Counted from the first letter of the stretch, positions 8,893-17,309 are shown. The stretch: 64,000 bases of DNA from JANQOH01 sp965201155 (GCA_965201155.1 OZ241752.1:1922001-1986000); one strand, 5' to 3'. Notes: generated by a model from the sequence alone, not told the origin. Program-made: numbers and translations.

Positions 8893-10032
8893 TCAGGAGA
8901 GTTGCGAGACGATCCTGAAAGTGACGCCGTCGGCGCGGGCCAGATAGGTGGGGGCGGAAACTCCGGCGCTGCCGCGCCAGACGGCCTGGCGGGCGCTGCG
9001 CCAGGTGATCTCGCGCTGGCGTGCGGGGGCGGCGGCGGGCCAGTCCTCGCCCTGCATCAGCCCGGCGAGGAACTGGAGTCCTTCCCAGGTGGACTGGCCG
9101 AGGGCGTTGAGGGTGGGGGCGCGGTCGCCGTGAAACCCGTGATAGAGTTCGCGGAAACTGGCATTGCCGGGGGTGTTCAGCGCGCCGAAATAGGATGACG
9201 CGCAGAACATGCGCTTGAGGTTCTCCGACCCGCTGGCCAGCAATATGTTTTCCTCGATGGCGCAGGACAGACGGATGATGGCGCGGTCGAGCGCCATGGC
9301 GCCGAAAATACGGTTGAAGTCGACGGCGTCCTGGCCGACGAGGGAGATGAGCACGGCGTCGGCGCCCGAGTCGGCGATGGCTTCCGCCTCCTGCGCCAGC
9401 GCATGCCAGGCAAACGGAACGTAGCGTTCATAAAGGAGATCGGCGCCGAGGGCGGCGAGTTTCTGGCGCGCATAGCGGTGGGACACGCGCGGCCATACAT
9501 AGTCATTGCCGATCAACGCCCATTTCCGCACGCGCCGCTTGCAATGGAGGTGCTGGATGGCGGGTCCGAGCTGGGTGGCCGGCGTTTCGCCGATGGCAAA
9601 CACGCCGGGGCTGCGCTCGCCGCCTTCGTACAGCGGCGTGTAGACATAGGGAATGCGGCCCTGGATGACGCGAGTCAGGCGCTGGCGCACGGCGCTGATA
9701 TGCATGCCGACGACAGCGTCTATGCCGCGAGTTTCAATGAGACCGGCAACGATGTTTTCCGCCGGCCTGTGCGCTTCGATGGCGGAGTCGACGATAAGGA
9801 GTTCCACTTCCCGGCCGGCGATTCCGTCGGTGCGGTTGAGTTGGTCGGCTGCGATCTGGGCGCTGGCTATGCAGGAGGGTCCCCAAAGTCCGGCGGAGCC
9901 GCATTCGGGAACGAGCAGGGCGACGCGGAAGTTTTGTGCGGCGTGAGACGGACCGACATTGCGGGCGGGGTTCAGCCGTGCGCCGGGGGGTGGCTCGCCC
10001 GGTCTTCCGCAGCCTGTGATCCAGCCCGGCAT
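8893..10032 (-). CDS. AmiC/FmdD-like amide- or urea-type substrate-binding protein
   Basis: About 379 residues from the ATG at 10032. The fold is the type I periplasmic-binding fold of the Peripla_BP_5/AmiC group. Its start FRVALLVPECGSAGLWGPS, the stretch YVYTPLYEGGERSPGVFAIG and WALIGNDYVWPRVSHRYA align well by eye with Pseudomonas AmiC. No signal peptide is visible, so it may act in the cytoplasm as a sensor, as AmiC does, rather than as an ABC transporter component. The MarR gene lies 16 bases upstream on the same strand and the two are probably co-transcribed. The true start could lie a few codons further in. Confidence 0.75.
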   Translation of the reverse strand: MPGWITGCGRPGEPPPGARLNPARNVGPSHAAQNFRVALLVPECGSAGLWGPSCIASAQIAADQLNRTDGIAGREVELLIVDSAIEAHRPAENIVAGLIETRGIDAVVGMHISAVRQRLTRVIQGRIPYVYTPLYEGGERSPGVFAIGETPATQLGPAIQHLHCKRRVRKWALIGNDYVWPRVSHRYARQKLAALGADLLYERYVPFAWHALAQEAEAIADSGADAVLISLVGQDAVDFNRIFGAMALDRAIIRLSCAIEENILLASGSENLKRMFCASSYFGALNTPGNASFRELYHGFHGDRAPTLNALGQSTWEGLQFLAGLMQGEDWPAAAPARQREITWRSARQAVWRGSAGVSAPTYLARADGVTFRIVSQLS

Positions 10033-10048
10033 GGCGTGCGCTCGCGCT

Positions 10049-10471
10049 TCACACCAGGGCGCGCAGCGCTTCCCTGAGTCTGTTGGTGTTTTCCTCGCCG
10101 AGGCGCGCAACGATGCCGCGATTATGCTCATCGGCGTGCCGGCGCAGTTTCTCGATAAGAGCCGCGCCCTTGTCGGTGAGAATGAGCTGGACGCGGCGGT
10201 GATCCTCGGGCGCCAGTTTGCGCTGTACGAGGCCGTTCGCGACCATGCGGTCGATGAGTTTGGTGAGCGTCGGCGGGTGCATGAGCACGGCCTGCGCCAG
10301 TTCGCCCATGGTGTGAGCGGCGTCGGCGCTGAGCGTTTCGAGCACACGCCACGCTTCCACATGGGCGCCCAGCGCCTTGAGCTTGGCGTTCAGGTCAGCG
10401 TGCAACGCCCGGTGTGCGGCGGCGAGCTCGTAGACGAGATAGTGACTCATTGCGTTGCGGTCGTCACCCAT
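10049..10471 (-). CDS. MarR-family transcriptional regulator
   Basis: A 140-residue protein starting at the ATG at 10471, which has CGGAGGG ahead of it. It contains a winged helix-turn-helix with the MarR signature: HTMGELAQAVLMHPPTLTKL, then MVANGLVQRKLAPEDHRRV and the wing LILTDKGAAL. It probably senses a small aromatic or amide-like ligand and controls its own operon with the AmiC-like gene; the effector is unknown. An open frame extends upstream of the chosen start but has no family resemblance. Confidence 0.88.
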   Translation of the reverse strand: MGDDRNAMSHYLVYELAAAHRALHADLNAKLKALGAHVEAWRVLETLSADAAHTMGELAQAVLMHPPTLTKLIDRMVANGLVQRKLAPEDHRRVQLILTDKGAALIEKLRRHADEHNRGIVARLGEENTNRLREALRALV

Positions 10472-10559
10472 ATGCCCTCCGTGGCTTGCGAATGTTCGGG
10501 GAGCGTCATTGTGATAGTGCGGCCGCGCGGACGCAAGGGAGGGTCTGCGGCGGCGCGGG

Positions 10560-10869
10560 TCAGATGATGGCGCCGGCGATCCGGTTCCGCGCGTCGAGCA
10601 AGGTGGGGAGGATGGTCTCGACCATTCGTTCGGGCGTGGTGCGGCTTGCGTGGCCGCTGACATTGAGTGCCGCGAGGGTGCGCCCCGCCTTGTTGGCAAG
10701 GGGCACAGCGACCGAGCACAGGCCTTCCTCGAGTTCCTGGTTCACTACTGCAAAGCCTTGGGTGCGAGTCTGGCGCACAATGTCCATCAGGAGATCGGGA
10801 TCGGTGACGGTGGAGCCGGTAAAGGCGGGGCGGCTGCTTGATTCGATGAGCGAGCGCGCCTCTGCTTCG
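10560..10869 (-). pseudogene. Fragment of an IclR-family regulator (C-terminal third only)
   Basis: Reading the minus strand, about 100 residues up to the stop at 10560-10562 match the effector-domain end of IclR/PcaR-like regulators. The order is EARSLIESSSRPAFTGST, then TDPDLLMDIVRQTRTQGFAV, ELEEGLCSVAVPLANKAG and AALNVSGHASRTTPERM. The whole DNA-binding domain and the first half of the effector domain are missing. Upstream of about 10869 the frame runs into the antisense of an aldehyde dehydrogenase. The regulator is therefore broken, and no promoter or start belongs to it. Confidence 0.75.
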
Positions 10870-10872
10870 ACC

Positions 10873-11664
10873 GCAACGGGCCGGAAGATCGTTCGCGCGT
10901 CGGCGGGCAATGTGAAGAAGGTGCAGCTGGAGCTCGGCGGCAAGGGCGCGAATATCGTGTTCGACGATGCCAATGTGGCGGCCGCCGTGGGCGGCAGCGC
11001 ATTCGCGATATTCCACAATCAGGGGCAGGCGTGCATCGCCGGTTCGCGGCTGCTGCTGCATGAACGGATTGCAGACGAGTTTCTGGAGCGGTTCCTGCGG
11101 CTGGCGGGTTCGATCAGACTGGGGAATCCGCTGGATACGGAGACGGAGATGGGGCCGCTGACCTCGCAGGTTCATCAGGAGCGTGTGCTCTCCTGGTGTC
11201 GAACCGCGCGTGAGGAGGGCGGCGAGGTTCTTGCTGGCGGCAAGGCGCCCGATGCGGCGGGCCTGCGGGACGGCTGCTATGTGCTGCCGACGGTGGTGAC
11301 TGCGCGCCCGGGCGACCGGGTTTGCCAGGAGGAAGTGTTCGGCCCGTTTGTTTCGGTCACGACCTTTTCGTCGGACGAGGAGGTCATGGAGATTGCAAAC
11401 GGCACGATCTACGGCCTTGGCGGCGGGTTGTGGACGGCCGATCTCGGGCGCGCGCGCAAGGTAGCGCGGCATATGCAGGCGGGCATGGTGTGGATCAACT
11501 GCTACAAGCGGGTGAATCCGGGTTCGCCCTTCGGCGGCGTCCGCATGTCGGGATATGGCCGCGAGATGGGCTTTGAGGCCATGCGGGAATATACCGAGCC
11601 GAAGTCGGTCTGGGTCAATGTCGATGCGAACATCCCGCCCTATTATCCGCGCGGGGCGGGATGA
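10873..11664 (+). pseudogene. Aldehyde dehydrogenase fragment (C-terminal half)
   Basis: About 262 residues matching the second half of NAD(P)-dependent aldehyde dehydrogenases. It begins abruptly at TGRKIVRASAGNVKKV and keeps LELGGKGANIVF (general-base Glu), the catalytic cysteine in FHNQGQACIAGSR, and EEVFGPFVS. It ends with NPGSPFGGVRMSGYGREMG and the oligomerisation tail. The first roughly 230 residues, with most of the NAD-binding fold, are absent. The open frame extends left to 10414, but that part is antisense to the IclR fragment and not ALDH. It is probably non-functional. Its stop overlaps the ATG at 11661 of the next gene. Confidence 0.8.
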
Positions 11665-12992
11665 CGGCGCGGTCCGGGGAATTCAGAGACGGAAGGAAGC
11701 ATGATGAAAGAGATAAGGATGGAGGGGCGGCGCCCCTGACGCGGCGTTCGCTGCTCAAGACCGCAGGGGCTGCGGCGATGACGGCGGCCTTGCCGATGCC
11801 CGCCCTTGCGCGGGAGCGGGCGCTGAAGCTGGGCTATGTCAGCCCGCAGACAGGGCCGTTGGCGCCGTTTGCCGAGGCGGATGATTTTGTCATCAGGAAT
11901 ATCCGCCAGGCGACGGCGGCGGGTCTCGATATCGGGGGCAGGAATTATCCGCTGGAGATCATTGTCAAGGACAGCCAGTCGAATCCCAACAGGGCGGCTG
12001 AAGTGGCATCCGATCTCATCCTGTCGGATGAAGTGGACATCATGCTTGTGGCGTCGACGCCGGAGACGACGAATCCGGTGTCGGACCAGTGTGAAGTGAA
12101 CGAGGTTCCGTGCATTTCCTCGGTGGCGCCGTGGCAGCCCTGGTTTTTTACGCGCGGCGGCAATCCGGCGGTGGGTTTCGACTGGACCTATCATTTCTTC
12201 TGGGGTCTTGAGGATGTCATTGCGGTATTCCTGAATCTGTGGGGCCAGCTGGAGACCAACCGCCAGGTTGGTGCGCTGTTCCCCAATGACGGCGACGGCA
12301 ATGCCTGGGGGCATCCTGAACTCGGGTTTCCGCCGGTTCTGGCAGCCAATGGCTACCGCTTGACCGACCCTGGCCGGTATCAGAATCTGAGCGATGATTT
12401 TTCGGCGCAGATCAATGCCTTCAAGGCCGCCGACGCGGAGATCGTGACCGGCGTCGTGATTCCGCCGGACTGGACCACCTTCTGGACACAGGCCAAGCAG
12501 CAGGGTTTCACCCCGCGCGCGGCGTCGGTGGGCAAGGCGATCCTGTTCCCGGTGGCGGTCGAGGCGCTGGGCGATGCCGGGCACAATCTCAGTTCCGAAG
12601 TGTGGTGGAGTCCGAGTCATCCGTTTTCGTCATCGCTGACGGGTCAATCCGCCGGCGGACTGGCAGCCGCGTATCAGGCCGAGACGGGCAAGCAGTGGAC
12701 GCAGCCGATCGGCTTTGTGCATGCGCTGTTCGAGGTTGCCATTGATGTATTGAGGCGAGCGGAGGATGTGGGCGACCCGGAGGCGGTTCTGGATTCGCTG
12801 ACGGCGACGGACCTTCAGACCATAGTCGGCGGAGTCGGCTGGGGCAGCGGCCCGGTGAAGAACGTGTCCAAGACTCCGCTGGTGGGCGGCCAGTGGCGGC
12901 TTGGCAGCGATTTCACTTATGACCTGGTGATTACGGACAACCAGACGGCGCCCGAAGTGCCCGCGGGCGGGGAGATGGAGCCGATCGTCTGA
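11661..12992 (+). CDS. ABC transporter solute-binding protein, Leu/Ile/Val family, Tat-exported
   Basis: A 443-residue type I binding protein. A twin-arginine signal (LTRRSLLKTAG, Arg28-Arg29) leads into a hydrophobic stretch ending PALARE. The mature protein starts LKLGYVSPQTGPLAPF and has the family's VKDSQSNPNRAAEVASDLI and VDIMLVASTPETTNPVS motifs. The start at 11661 overlaps the dehydrogenase stop (ATGA), but it leaves an unusual 27-residue charged leader before the Tat motif. A better-placed GGAAGGA plus ATG-ATG at 11701 reads in another frame and stops after 12 codons. A one-base loss in the C run near 11733 would explain this. The mature domain looks intact. Confidence 0.8.
   Translation: MTARSGEFRDGRKHDERDKDGGAAPLTRRSLLKTAGAAAMTAALPMPALARERALKLGYVSPQTGPLAPFAEADDFVIRNIRQATAAGLDIGGRNYPLEIIVKDSQSNPNRAAEVASDLILSDEVDIMLVASTPETTNPVSDQCEVNEVPCISSVAPWQPWFFTRGGNPAVGFDWTYHFFWGLEDVIAVFLNLWGQLETNRQVGALFPNDGDGNAWGHPELGFPPVLAANGYRLTDPGRYQNLSDDFSAQINAFKAADAEIVTGVVIPPDWTTFWTQAKQQGFTPRAASVGKAILFPVAVEALGDAGHNLSSEVWWSPSHPFSSSLTGQSAGGLAAAYQAETGKQWTQPIGFVHALFEVAIDVLRRAEDVGDPEAVLDSLTATDLQTIVGGVGWGSGPVKNVSKTPLVGGQWRLGSDFTYDLVITDNQTAPEVPAGGEMEPIV
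11701..11739 (+). other. 12-codon minicistron with a strong ribosome-binding site inside the binding-protein leader
   Basis: GGAAGGA precedes ATG ATG at 11701, and the frame runs MMKEIRMEGRRP to a TGA at 11737-11739. One extra base in the CCCC run would join it in frame to LTRRSLLKTAG of the binding protein. It may be the original start, disconnected by a one-base deletion or a sequencing error. Confidence 0.35.
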
Positions 12993-13086
12993 TTGCGCGT
13001 CCGCTTTCTCCTTCTGTCCGGTCTGCCGGCGCGGCGGACGGCTTTTGCGCAGCCGCGCCGGGGCCGCCCGCCGGGATCGGCCTGCG

Positions 13087-13814
13087 ATGAGCGCAATTCC
13101 CAGCCTCGACACGGTCTCGAAGTCCTACGGCTCACTGCTCGTGACGGACGGCCTCAGCCTGCATCTGGCGCCGGGCGAGGCGCTGGGCGTCATCGGGCCC
13201 AACGGCGCCGGCAAGAGCACGTTATGTTCAACCTGATCACCGGCGATGTGCGGCCCGATTCCGGTCGGGTGATCTACGACGGGACAGATGTGACGGCGCT
13301 GGCGCCGTTCGAGCGCTGCCGGGCCGGCATCGGGCGTTCCTATCAGATCCCGCACCCGTTCAGCGGCATGACGGTATTCGAGAACCTGCTGGCGGGGGCG
13401 AGTTTCGGCGCCGGGCGGGCGGAATCGGAATGCCGCGACGACTGCGTGCGAATCCTTGCCGAGACGGGCCTTCTCGACAAGGCGAACCGATTGGCCGGGG
13501 GGCTTTCGCTGCTTGAACGCAAGCGGCTGGAACTGGCGCGCGCGTTGGCGACGCGGCCGCGCGTGCTGCTTCTGGACGAGATTGCCGGCGGCCTTACGGA
13601 AGCGGAGTGCACAAGTCTGGTCGAAACGGTGCGAGCAGTTCACCGCGCCGGTACCTCGCTCATCTGGATCGAGCATGTGGTTCACGCGCTGCTGGCGGTG
13701 GTGAGCCGGTTGATCGTGATCAATTTCGGGCGGCTGATCGAGGAAGGCGCGCCCGACGAAGTCATGGCCAGCCCAGCGGTGCAGGAGATCTATATGGGGG
13801 CGGAGACGACGTGA
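13087..13814 (+). pseudogene. livG: livG-type ABC ATPase with a frameshift just after Walker A
   Basis: The frame from the ATG at 13087 encodes a normal start and a perfect Walker A (GPNGAGKST), then hits a TGA at 13234-13236. From about 13227 the next frame continues the protein exactly where expected, with FNLITGDVRPDSGRV, RSYQIPHPFSGMTVFENLL, the signature LSLLERKRLELARAL, Walker B VLLLDEIAGGL and the H-loop IEHVV. The bases ACG TTATG TTC at 13218-13229 carry two more nucleotides than ACG TTG TTC (Thr-Leu-Phe) would need, so a 2-base insertion is the simplest reading. Restored, it would be about 241 residues. It may be a sequencing error or a true inactivating lesion. Confidence 0.8.
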
Positions 13815-14509
13815 GTCTGCTCGAGATCCGGGAGCTGGTCGCGTTCTACGGTGACTTTCAGGCGCTTTTCGGCATCGATGCCGTGGTGGGGGAGGGAGAG
13901 ACGGTGGCGGTCATCGGCTCCAACGGCGCCGGGAAGACCACCTTCCTGCGTGCCGTGACCGGTCTGCTTCCGGCGCCCGCTGAAAGTATCCGTTTTGATG
14001 GGGCGGCGATCGGCGGGCGGGAGGCGTTCGACATTGTCCGGCTCGGCATCGCCATGACGCCGGAAGGAAGGCAATTGTTTCCGTCACTGACGGTGGAGGA
14101 AAATCTGCTGCTCGGCAATTACGCCAGGCGCAGCGGGTTCTGGACGCTCGAAAGGGTTTACGACCTGTTTCCGATCCTGAAGGAGCGGCGCCATCATGCG
14201 GGAACGGCGCTCTCGGGCGGGCAGCAGCAGATGGCGGCGATCGGCAGGGCGCTGATGTCGAACCCCCGGCTCCTGTTGTGCGACGAGATTTCACTCGGTC
14301 TGGCGCCGATCATCATTCGCGACATCTACCGGACGATCGCGCGGGTTCGCGATGAGGGTACGACGGTGCTGATCGTCGAGCAGGACATCAATCAGGCATT
14401 GGCCATTGCGGACCGCATCTACTGTTTTCAGGAGGGCCGGGTGTCGCTTCAGGGCCGTCCGCAGGATCTCTCGACGGCAGAGATCAAGAACGCCTATTTC
14501 GGGTTGTAG
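13811..14509 (+). CDS. livF: LivF-type ABC transporter ATP-binding protein
   Basis: A 232-residue ATPase of the branched-chain amino acid/amide uptake family. It starts at a GTG that overlaps the livG stop (GTGA). Walker A is GSNGAGKTT, the signature motif is ALSGGQQQMAAIGRAL, Walker B is LLLCDEISLGLAP and the H-loop region is IVEQDINQAL. Length and motif order are normal. It would pair with LivG to drive the LivH/LivM permease, but both LivG and LivH are damaged here, so this intact gene may be a leftover of a dying transporter. Confidence 0.9.
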   Translation: MSLLEIRELVAFYGDFQALFGIDAVVGEGETVAVIGSNGAGKTTFLRAVTGLLPAPAESIRFDGAAIGGREAFDIVRLGIAMTPEGRQLFPSLTVEENLLLGNYARRSGFWTLERVYDLFPILKERRHHAGTALSGGQQQMAAIGRALMSNPRLLLCDEISLGLAPIIIRDIYRTIARVRDEGTTVLIVEQDINQALAIADRIYCFQEGRVSLQGRPQDLSTAEIKNAYFGL

Positions 14510-14518
14510 GGGGCGGCA

Positions 14519-15496
14519 ATGGCGCAATGGGCCGATACGCTCATACAGGGGATGCTGCTGGGCGGACTTTATGCGCTGCAGCGCGTCGCGCTCAACCGGA
14601 CCATGGGCCCTGACATACTGCCGCCGCTGCTGGTTACGTTCGGTCTTTCGATCATCATCCAGAACCTCCTGCTGGAAATCTTCTCGGCCGACAGCCGCAA
14701 ACTGCAGGCAGGGGAGTTGCAGACAGCGAGTCTCGGCCTTGGGGGAGACCTGGCGGTGGGGGTGTTCCCGCTGGCGGTTTTCGTGGTGGCGGTAGCGGTG
14801 ATCGGTGCGCTGCAATGGCCGTTCTACCGCCCCGAACTGGGGCGGGCGTTCAGGGCCACGTCAGACAATCGCGACATAGCGCAATTGATGGGGATCGACA
14901 GCCGCCGGCTTTTTGCGCTTGCCATGGCGATTGCGCTGGGGGTGGCCGCGATTGCCGGGGTGTTCCTGGCGATTCGGACGAATGTGGACCCAACGATCGG
15001 GCCGGCGCGTCTGCTTTATGCGTTCGAGGCGGTGATCATCGGCGGTCTGGGCAGTCTGTGGGGCACGCTGGCGGGGGGCATGATCCTGGGGGTTGCCCAG
15101 AGCATCGGGGCGAAAATCGATCCCGGATGGCAGATACTGGCGGGTCATATCGCGTTTCTGCTGGTGCTGGTGGTGCGCCCGCGCGGCCTTTTCCCGAAAA
15201 TGGCGGATTCGAGGCGGGAGGAACCATGCAACCCGGTCCGTCCCATGCGGTGCAGCGGTCGACGCGCGCCAGCCGTTACGGCGCGGCGGCGGCGGTGCTG
15301 CTGGTTGCGTTTCTGGTCGTCTTGCCGCTGCTTCCGTTCGGCGGGCGCGCGGTCATGCGCACGCTGGTCGAGATCGGATATTTCCTGGCGCTGGCGCAGA
15401 TGTGGAACCTGCTTGCCGGCTATGCCGGCCTGGTTTCCATCGGCCAGCAGGCATTTGTCGGCCTGGGCGGATATGCGCTGTTCGTCATGGCGGTGA
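14519..15496 (+). pseudogene. livH: livH-type permease with an internal deletion and a lost stop codon
   Basis: The ATG at 14519 begins a LivH N-terminus (MAQWADTLIQGMLLGGLYAL) that jumps straight to QRVALNRTMGPDILPPLL. LivH normally has roughly 60-70 residues here, covering two membrane helices and the NIAHGD region. The joint sits on TATGCGCTG (14570-14578), which fits both the residues before and after the gap. This suggests deletion between short direct repeats. After the natural end (about GLFPKMAD at 15208) the frame does not stop. It runs on out of frame through livM to 15496, giving an Arg/Cys/Trp-rich tail. The remaining membrane segments and GGLGSLWGTLAGG are well preserved. Confidence 0.75.
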
Positions 15497-16290
15497 CTTT
15501 CGGCATCAATCCGCTGGCGGCAATCCCCCTTGCGGGGCTGGTCGCCATTGGCTTTGCCGTGCCCACCGCGTTTCTCGTGTTTCGGCTGCGCGGCGCGTAT
15601 TTCGCCATCGGCACGTGGGTGGTGGCGGAAGTGTACCGCCTCGGTTTTGCGCAGGTCACGTCGCTGGGAGGGGGGTCCGGAATGAGTTTGTCCGGCGCGG
15701 TGGCAAAGGAGGCCTGGGGAATCAGCCTGCTGGCGGAGGCGCTGGATGTGCGGTCCGCCTTCGCGCGGGATCTGGTGAGTTATCTGGCGGCTCTGGCGCT
15801 GGTAACCGGGGTGATTGCGTTCGTCTATTTCCTGCTGCGCTCGCGCCATGGTCTGGCGCTGACAGCAATTCGGGATTCCGAGACGGCGTCCGGGAGCGTC
15901 GGCGTGAATATCTTTCGCACCAAGATTGCGGTGTATCTGGCCGCTGCGGGAATGACCGGCATGATCGGCGCGCTGATCTTCCTTCAGAAGCTGCGCATTT
16001 CGCCCGATGCCGGCTTCTCGCTGGGGGACTGGACGGCGAGCGTGATCTTCATTGTCGTGATCGGCGGTATCGGCACGATCGAAGGACCGATCATCGGCGT
16101 TGTGGTGTTTTTCGCGCTGCGTGAATTGCTGGCGGACTGGGGGAGTTGGTATCTGGTGATCATGGGCGCGGTGGCGGTCGGCGTGATGCTGTTTGCGCCG
16201 CAGGGCATCTGGGGATGGATTTCGAGCCGGTACGACATTCGCTTTTTCCCGGTGCAGCGGCGGCTGGTTGCGCGGGAGGAGGATCTGTGA
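15226..16290 (+). CDS. livM: LivM-type ABC transporter permease
   Basis: A 354-residue inner-membrane protein starting at the ATG at 15226, with GGGAGG ahead of it. It has eight to ten hydrophobic helices and typical LivM motifs: NLLAGYAGLVSIGQQAFVGL, LRGAYFAIGTWVVAE, LTAIRDSETASGSVGVN and GGIGTIEGPIIG. Length and sequence look intact. The tail ends in RRLVAREEDL, and the stop overlaps a GTG that would have started another gene. With LivH and LivG broken, transport by this set is doubtful. Confidence 0.9.
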   Translation: MQPGPSHAVQRSTRASRYGAAAAVLLVAFLVVLPLLPFGGRAVMRTLVEIGYFLALAQMWNLLAGYAGLVSIGQQAFVGLGGYALFVMAVTFGINPLAAIPLAGLVAIGFAVPTAFLVFRLRGAYFAIGTWVVAEVYRLGFAQVTSLGGGSGMSLSGAVAKEAWGISLLAEALDVRSAFARDLVSYLAALALVTGVIAFVYFLLRSRHGLALTAIRDSETASGSVGVNIFRTKIAVYLAAAGMTGMIGALIFLQKLRISPDAGFSLGDWTASVIFIVVIGGIGTIEGPIIGVVVFFALRELLADWGSWYLVIMGAVAVGVMLFAPQGIWGWISSRYDIRFFPVQRRLVAREEDL

Positions 16291-16352
16291 GCGGTTCTGC
16301 CGTTGTTCGGCCGCAATATCACCGTGTTGATTCCGCAAGACAGCCGTGTTGA
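16287..16352 (+). pseudogene. Start of a lost gene coupled to livM
   Basis: GTGA at 16287-16290 overlaps the livM stop in the way expected of an operon partner, after GGAGGAGG. The reading frame runs only 21 codons (beginning VSGSAVVRPQ) before a TGA at 16350. This is probably the first few codons of a deleted enzyme gene. The next 117 bases, up to the aminotransferase start, hold nothing I can identify. Confidence 0.35.
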
Positions 16353-16469
16353 CGCCATTGTGCGGTGTCTTGATGCATTCGCCGGCCCGGGGTTCCGATA
16401 TCGTTCCTCTCGCCCTGGCCGGCACTTTATGGTTTGTCGACGCTTGCGCAATCTGATATTCCCGCGCGC

Positions 16470-17309
16470 ATGACGGTACTCACCTGGTTCGAGGAGGAAT
16501 GGCGTGCGGGCGCGCCCTTGTTGCAGGGCGCCATGACGCAGTCATTCATGCACGGCACGACGGTGTTCGACGGTGCGCGGGCGTTTGCCCGACAGGCGCC
16601 GGATGTGGACCACCATATGGCTCGGCTGTTGCGGTCCGCGGGCGCGATGGGGCTGCAGACAGACCTTGACGAAACAGCCCTGACCGATCTTGCGGCCGCG
16701 GGCGTGCGGCGCTTTCCGGCGGATGCGGAACTTTATATTCGCCCGGCATTGTGGGCGGAGGACGGATTTCTGATGCCGGAGGGGGCGGCGCGTTTTGCGT
16801 TGACCCTGTTCGAGGTGCCACTGCCCTCGCCGGATGGTTTCAGCGTCTGTCTGTCGCCCTATCGCCGTCCGGCGCCGGAGATGGCGCCGACCCTTGCCAA
16901 GGCGTCGTGTCTTTATCCCAATACGGCGCTGGCGCTGAAGGACGCGGCGGCGCGCGGTTTCGACAATGCGGTCATGCGGGACGGTGCGGGCAATGTGGTG
17001 GAGTTCGGCACGTCCAATCTGTGGCTGGGCAGGGACGGCGCAGCCTATACACCTGCGCCGAACGGCACATTCCTGGACGGTGTGACACGGCGGCGGGTTA
17101 TCGCGCTGTTGCGCGAGGCGGGGATTGACGTATTCGAGACACAGGTCACGTGGCATGATGTGCTGTCTGCCGACGAAGTCTTTTCGACCGGCAATCTGGG
17201 CAAGGTGCTGCCGGTAACGCGGGTCGAGGACCGCGATTTTCAACCCGGTCCCATTTTCGGCGCGGCGCGCGAGCACTATTTCGCCTATGCGGCGGGCACC
17301 GCCGTCTGA
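16470..17309 (+). CDS. Class IV (branched-chain-type) aminotransferase
   Basis: A 279-residue PLP enzyme of fold type IV. It begins TWFEEEWRAG with the GTTVFDGARAF substrate loop. The PLP lysine is in TLAKASCLYPNTALALKDA (Lys144), and VVEFGTSNLWL and GVTRRRVIALL are the phosphate-binding elements. It is closest to branched-chain or D-amino acid aminotransferases; ilvE is not certain. I chose the ATG at 16470; a TTG at 16434 would add 12 residues and neither has a clear Shine-Dalgarno sequence. The nearby liv-type transporter makes a role in amino acid use plausible. Confidence 0.8.
   Translation: MTVLTWFEEEWRAGAPLLQGAMTQSFMHGTTVFDGARAFARQAPDVDHHMARLLRSAGAMGLQTDLDETALTDLAAAGVRRFPADAELYIRPALWAEDGFLMPEGAARFALTLFEVPLPSPDGFSVCLSPYRRPAPEMAPTLAKASCLYPNTALALKDAAARGFDNAVMRDGAGNVVEFGTSNLWLGRDGAAYTPAPNGTFLDGVTRRRVIALLREAGIDVFETQVTWHDVLSADEVFSTGNLGKVLPVTRVEDRDFQPGPIFGAAREHYFAYAAGTAV

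Noticed and set aside
8893..10362. An apparent 489-residue fusion of a regulator-like N-terminus with the AmiC-like protein
   Set aside because: The first 110 residues are an out-of-frame reading of the MarR gene, Arg/Ser/Pro-rich and without family resemblance. The ATG at 10032 gives a normal AmiC-like protein.
10414..10872. An N-terminal extension of the aldehyde dehydrogenase frame
   Set aside because: This part is the antisense of the IclR fragment and of its downstream gap. It has no dehydrogenase motif; homology begins only at about 10873.
13218..13236. Programmed frameshift in livG
   Set aside because: There is no slippery heptamer or downstream structure typical of programmed events, and the shift of two bases right after Walker A is not a known strategy for ABC ATPases. 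A mutation or error is simpler.
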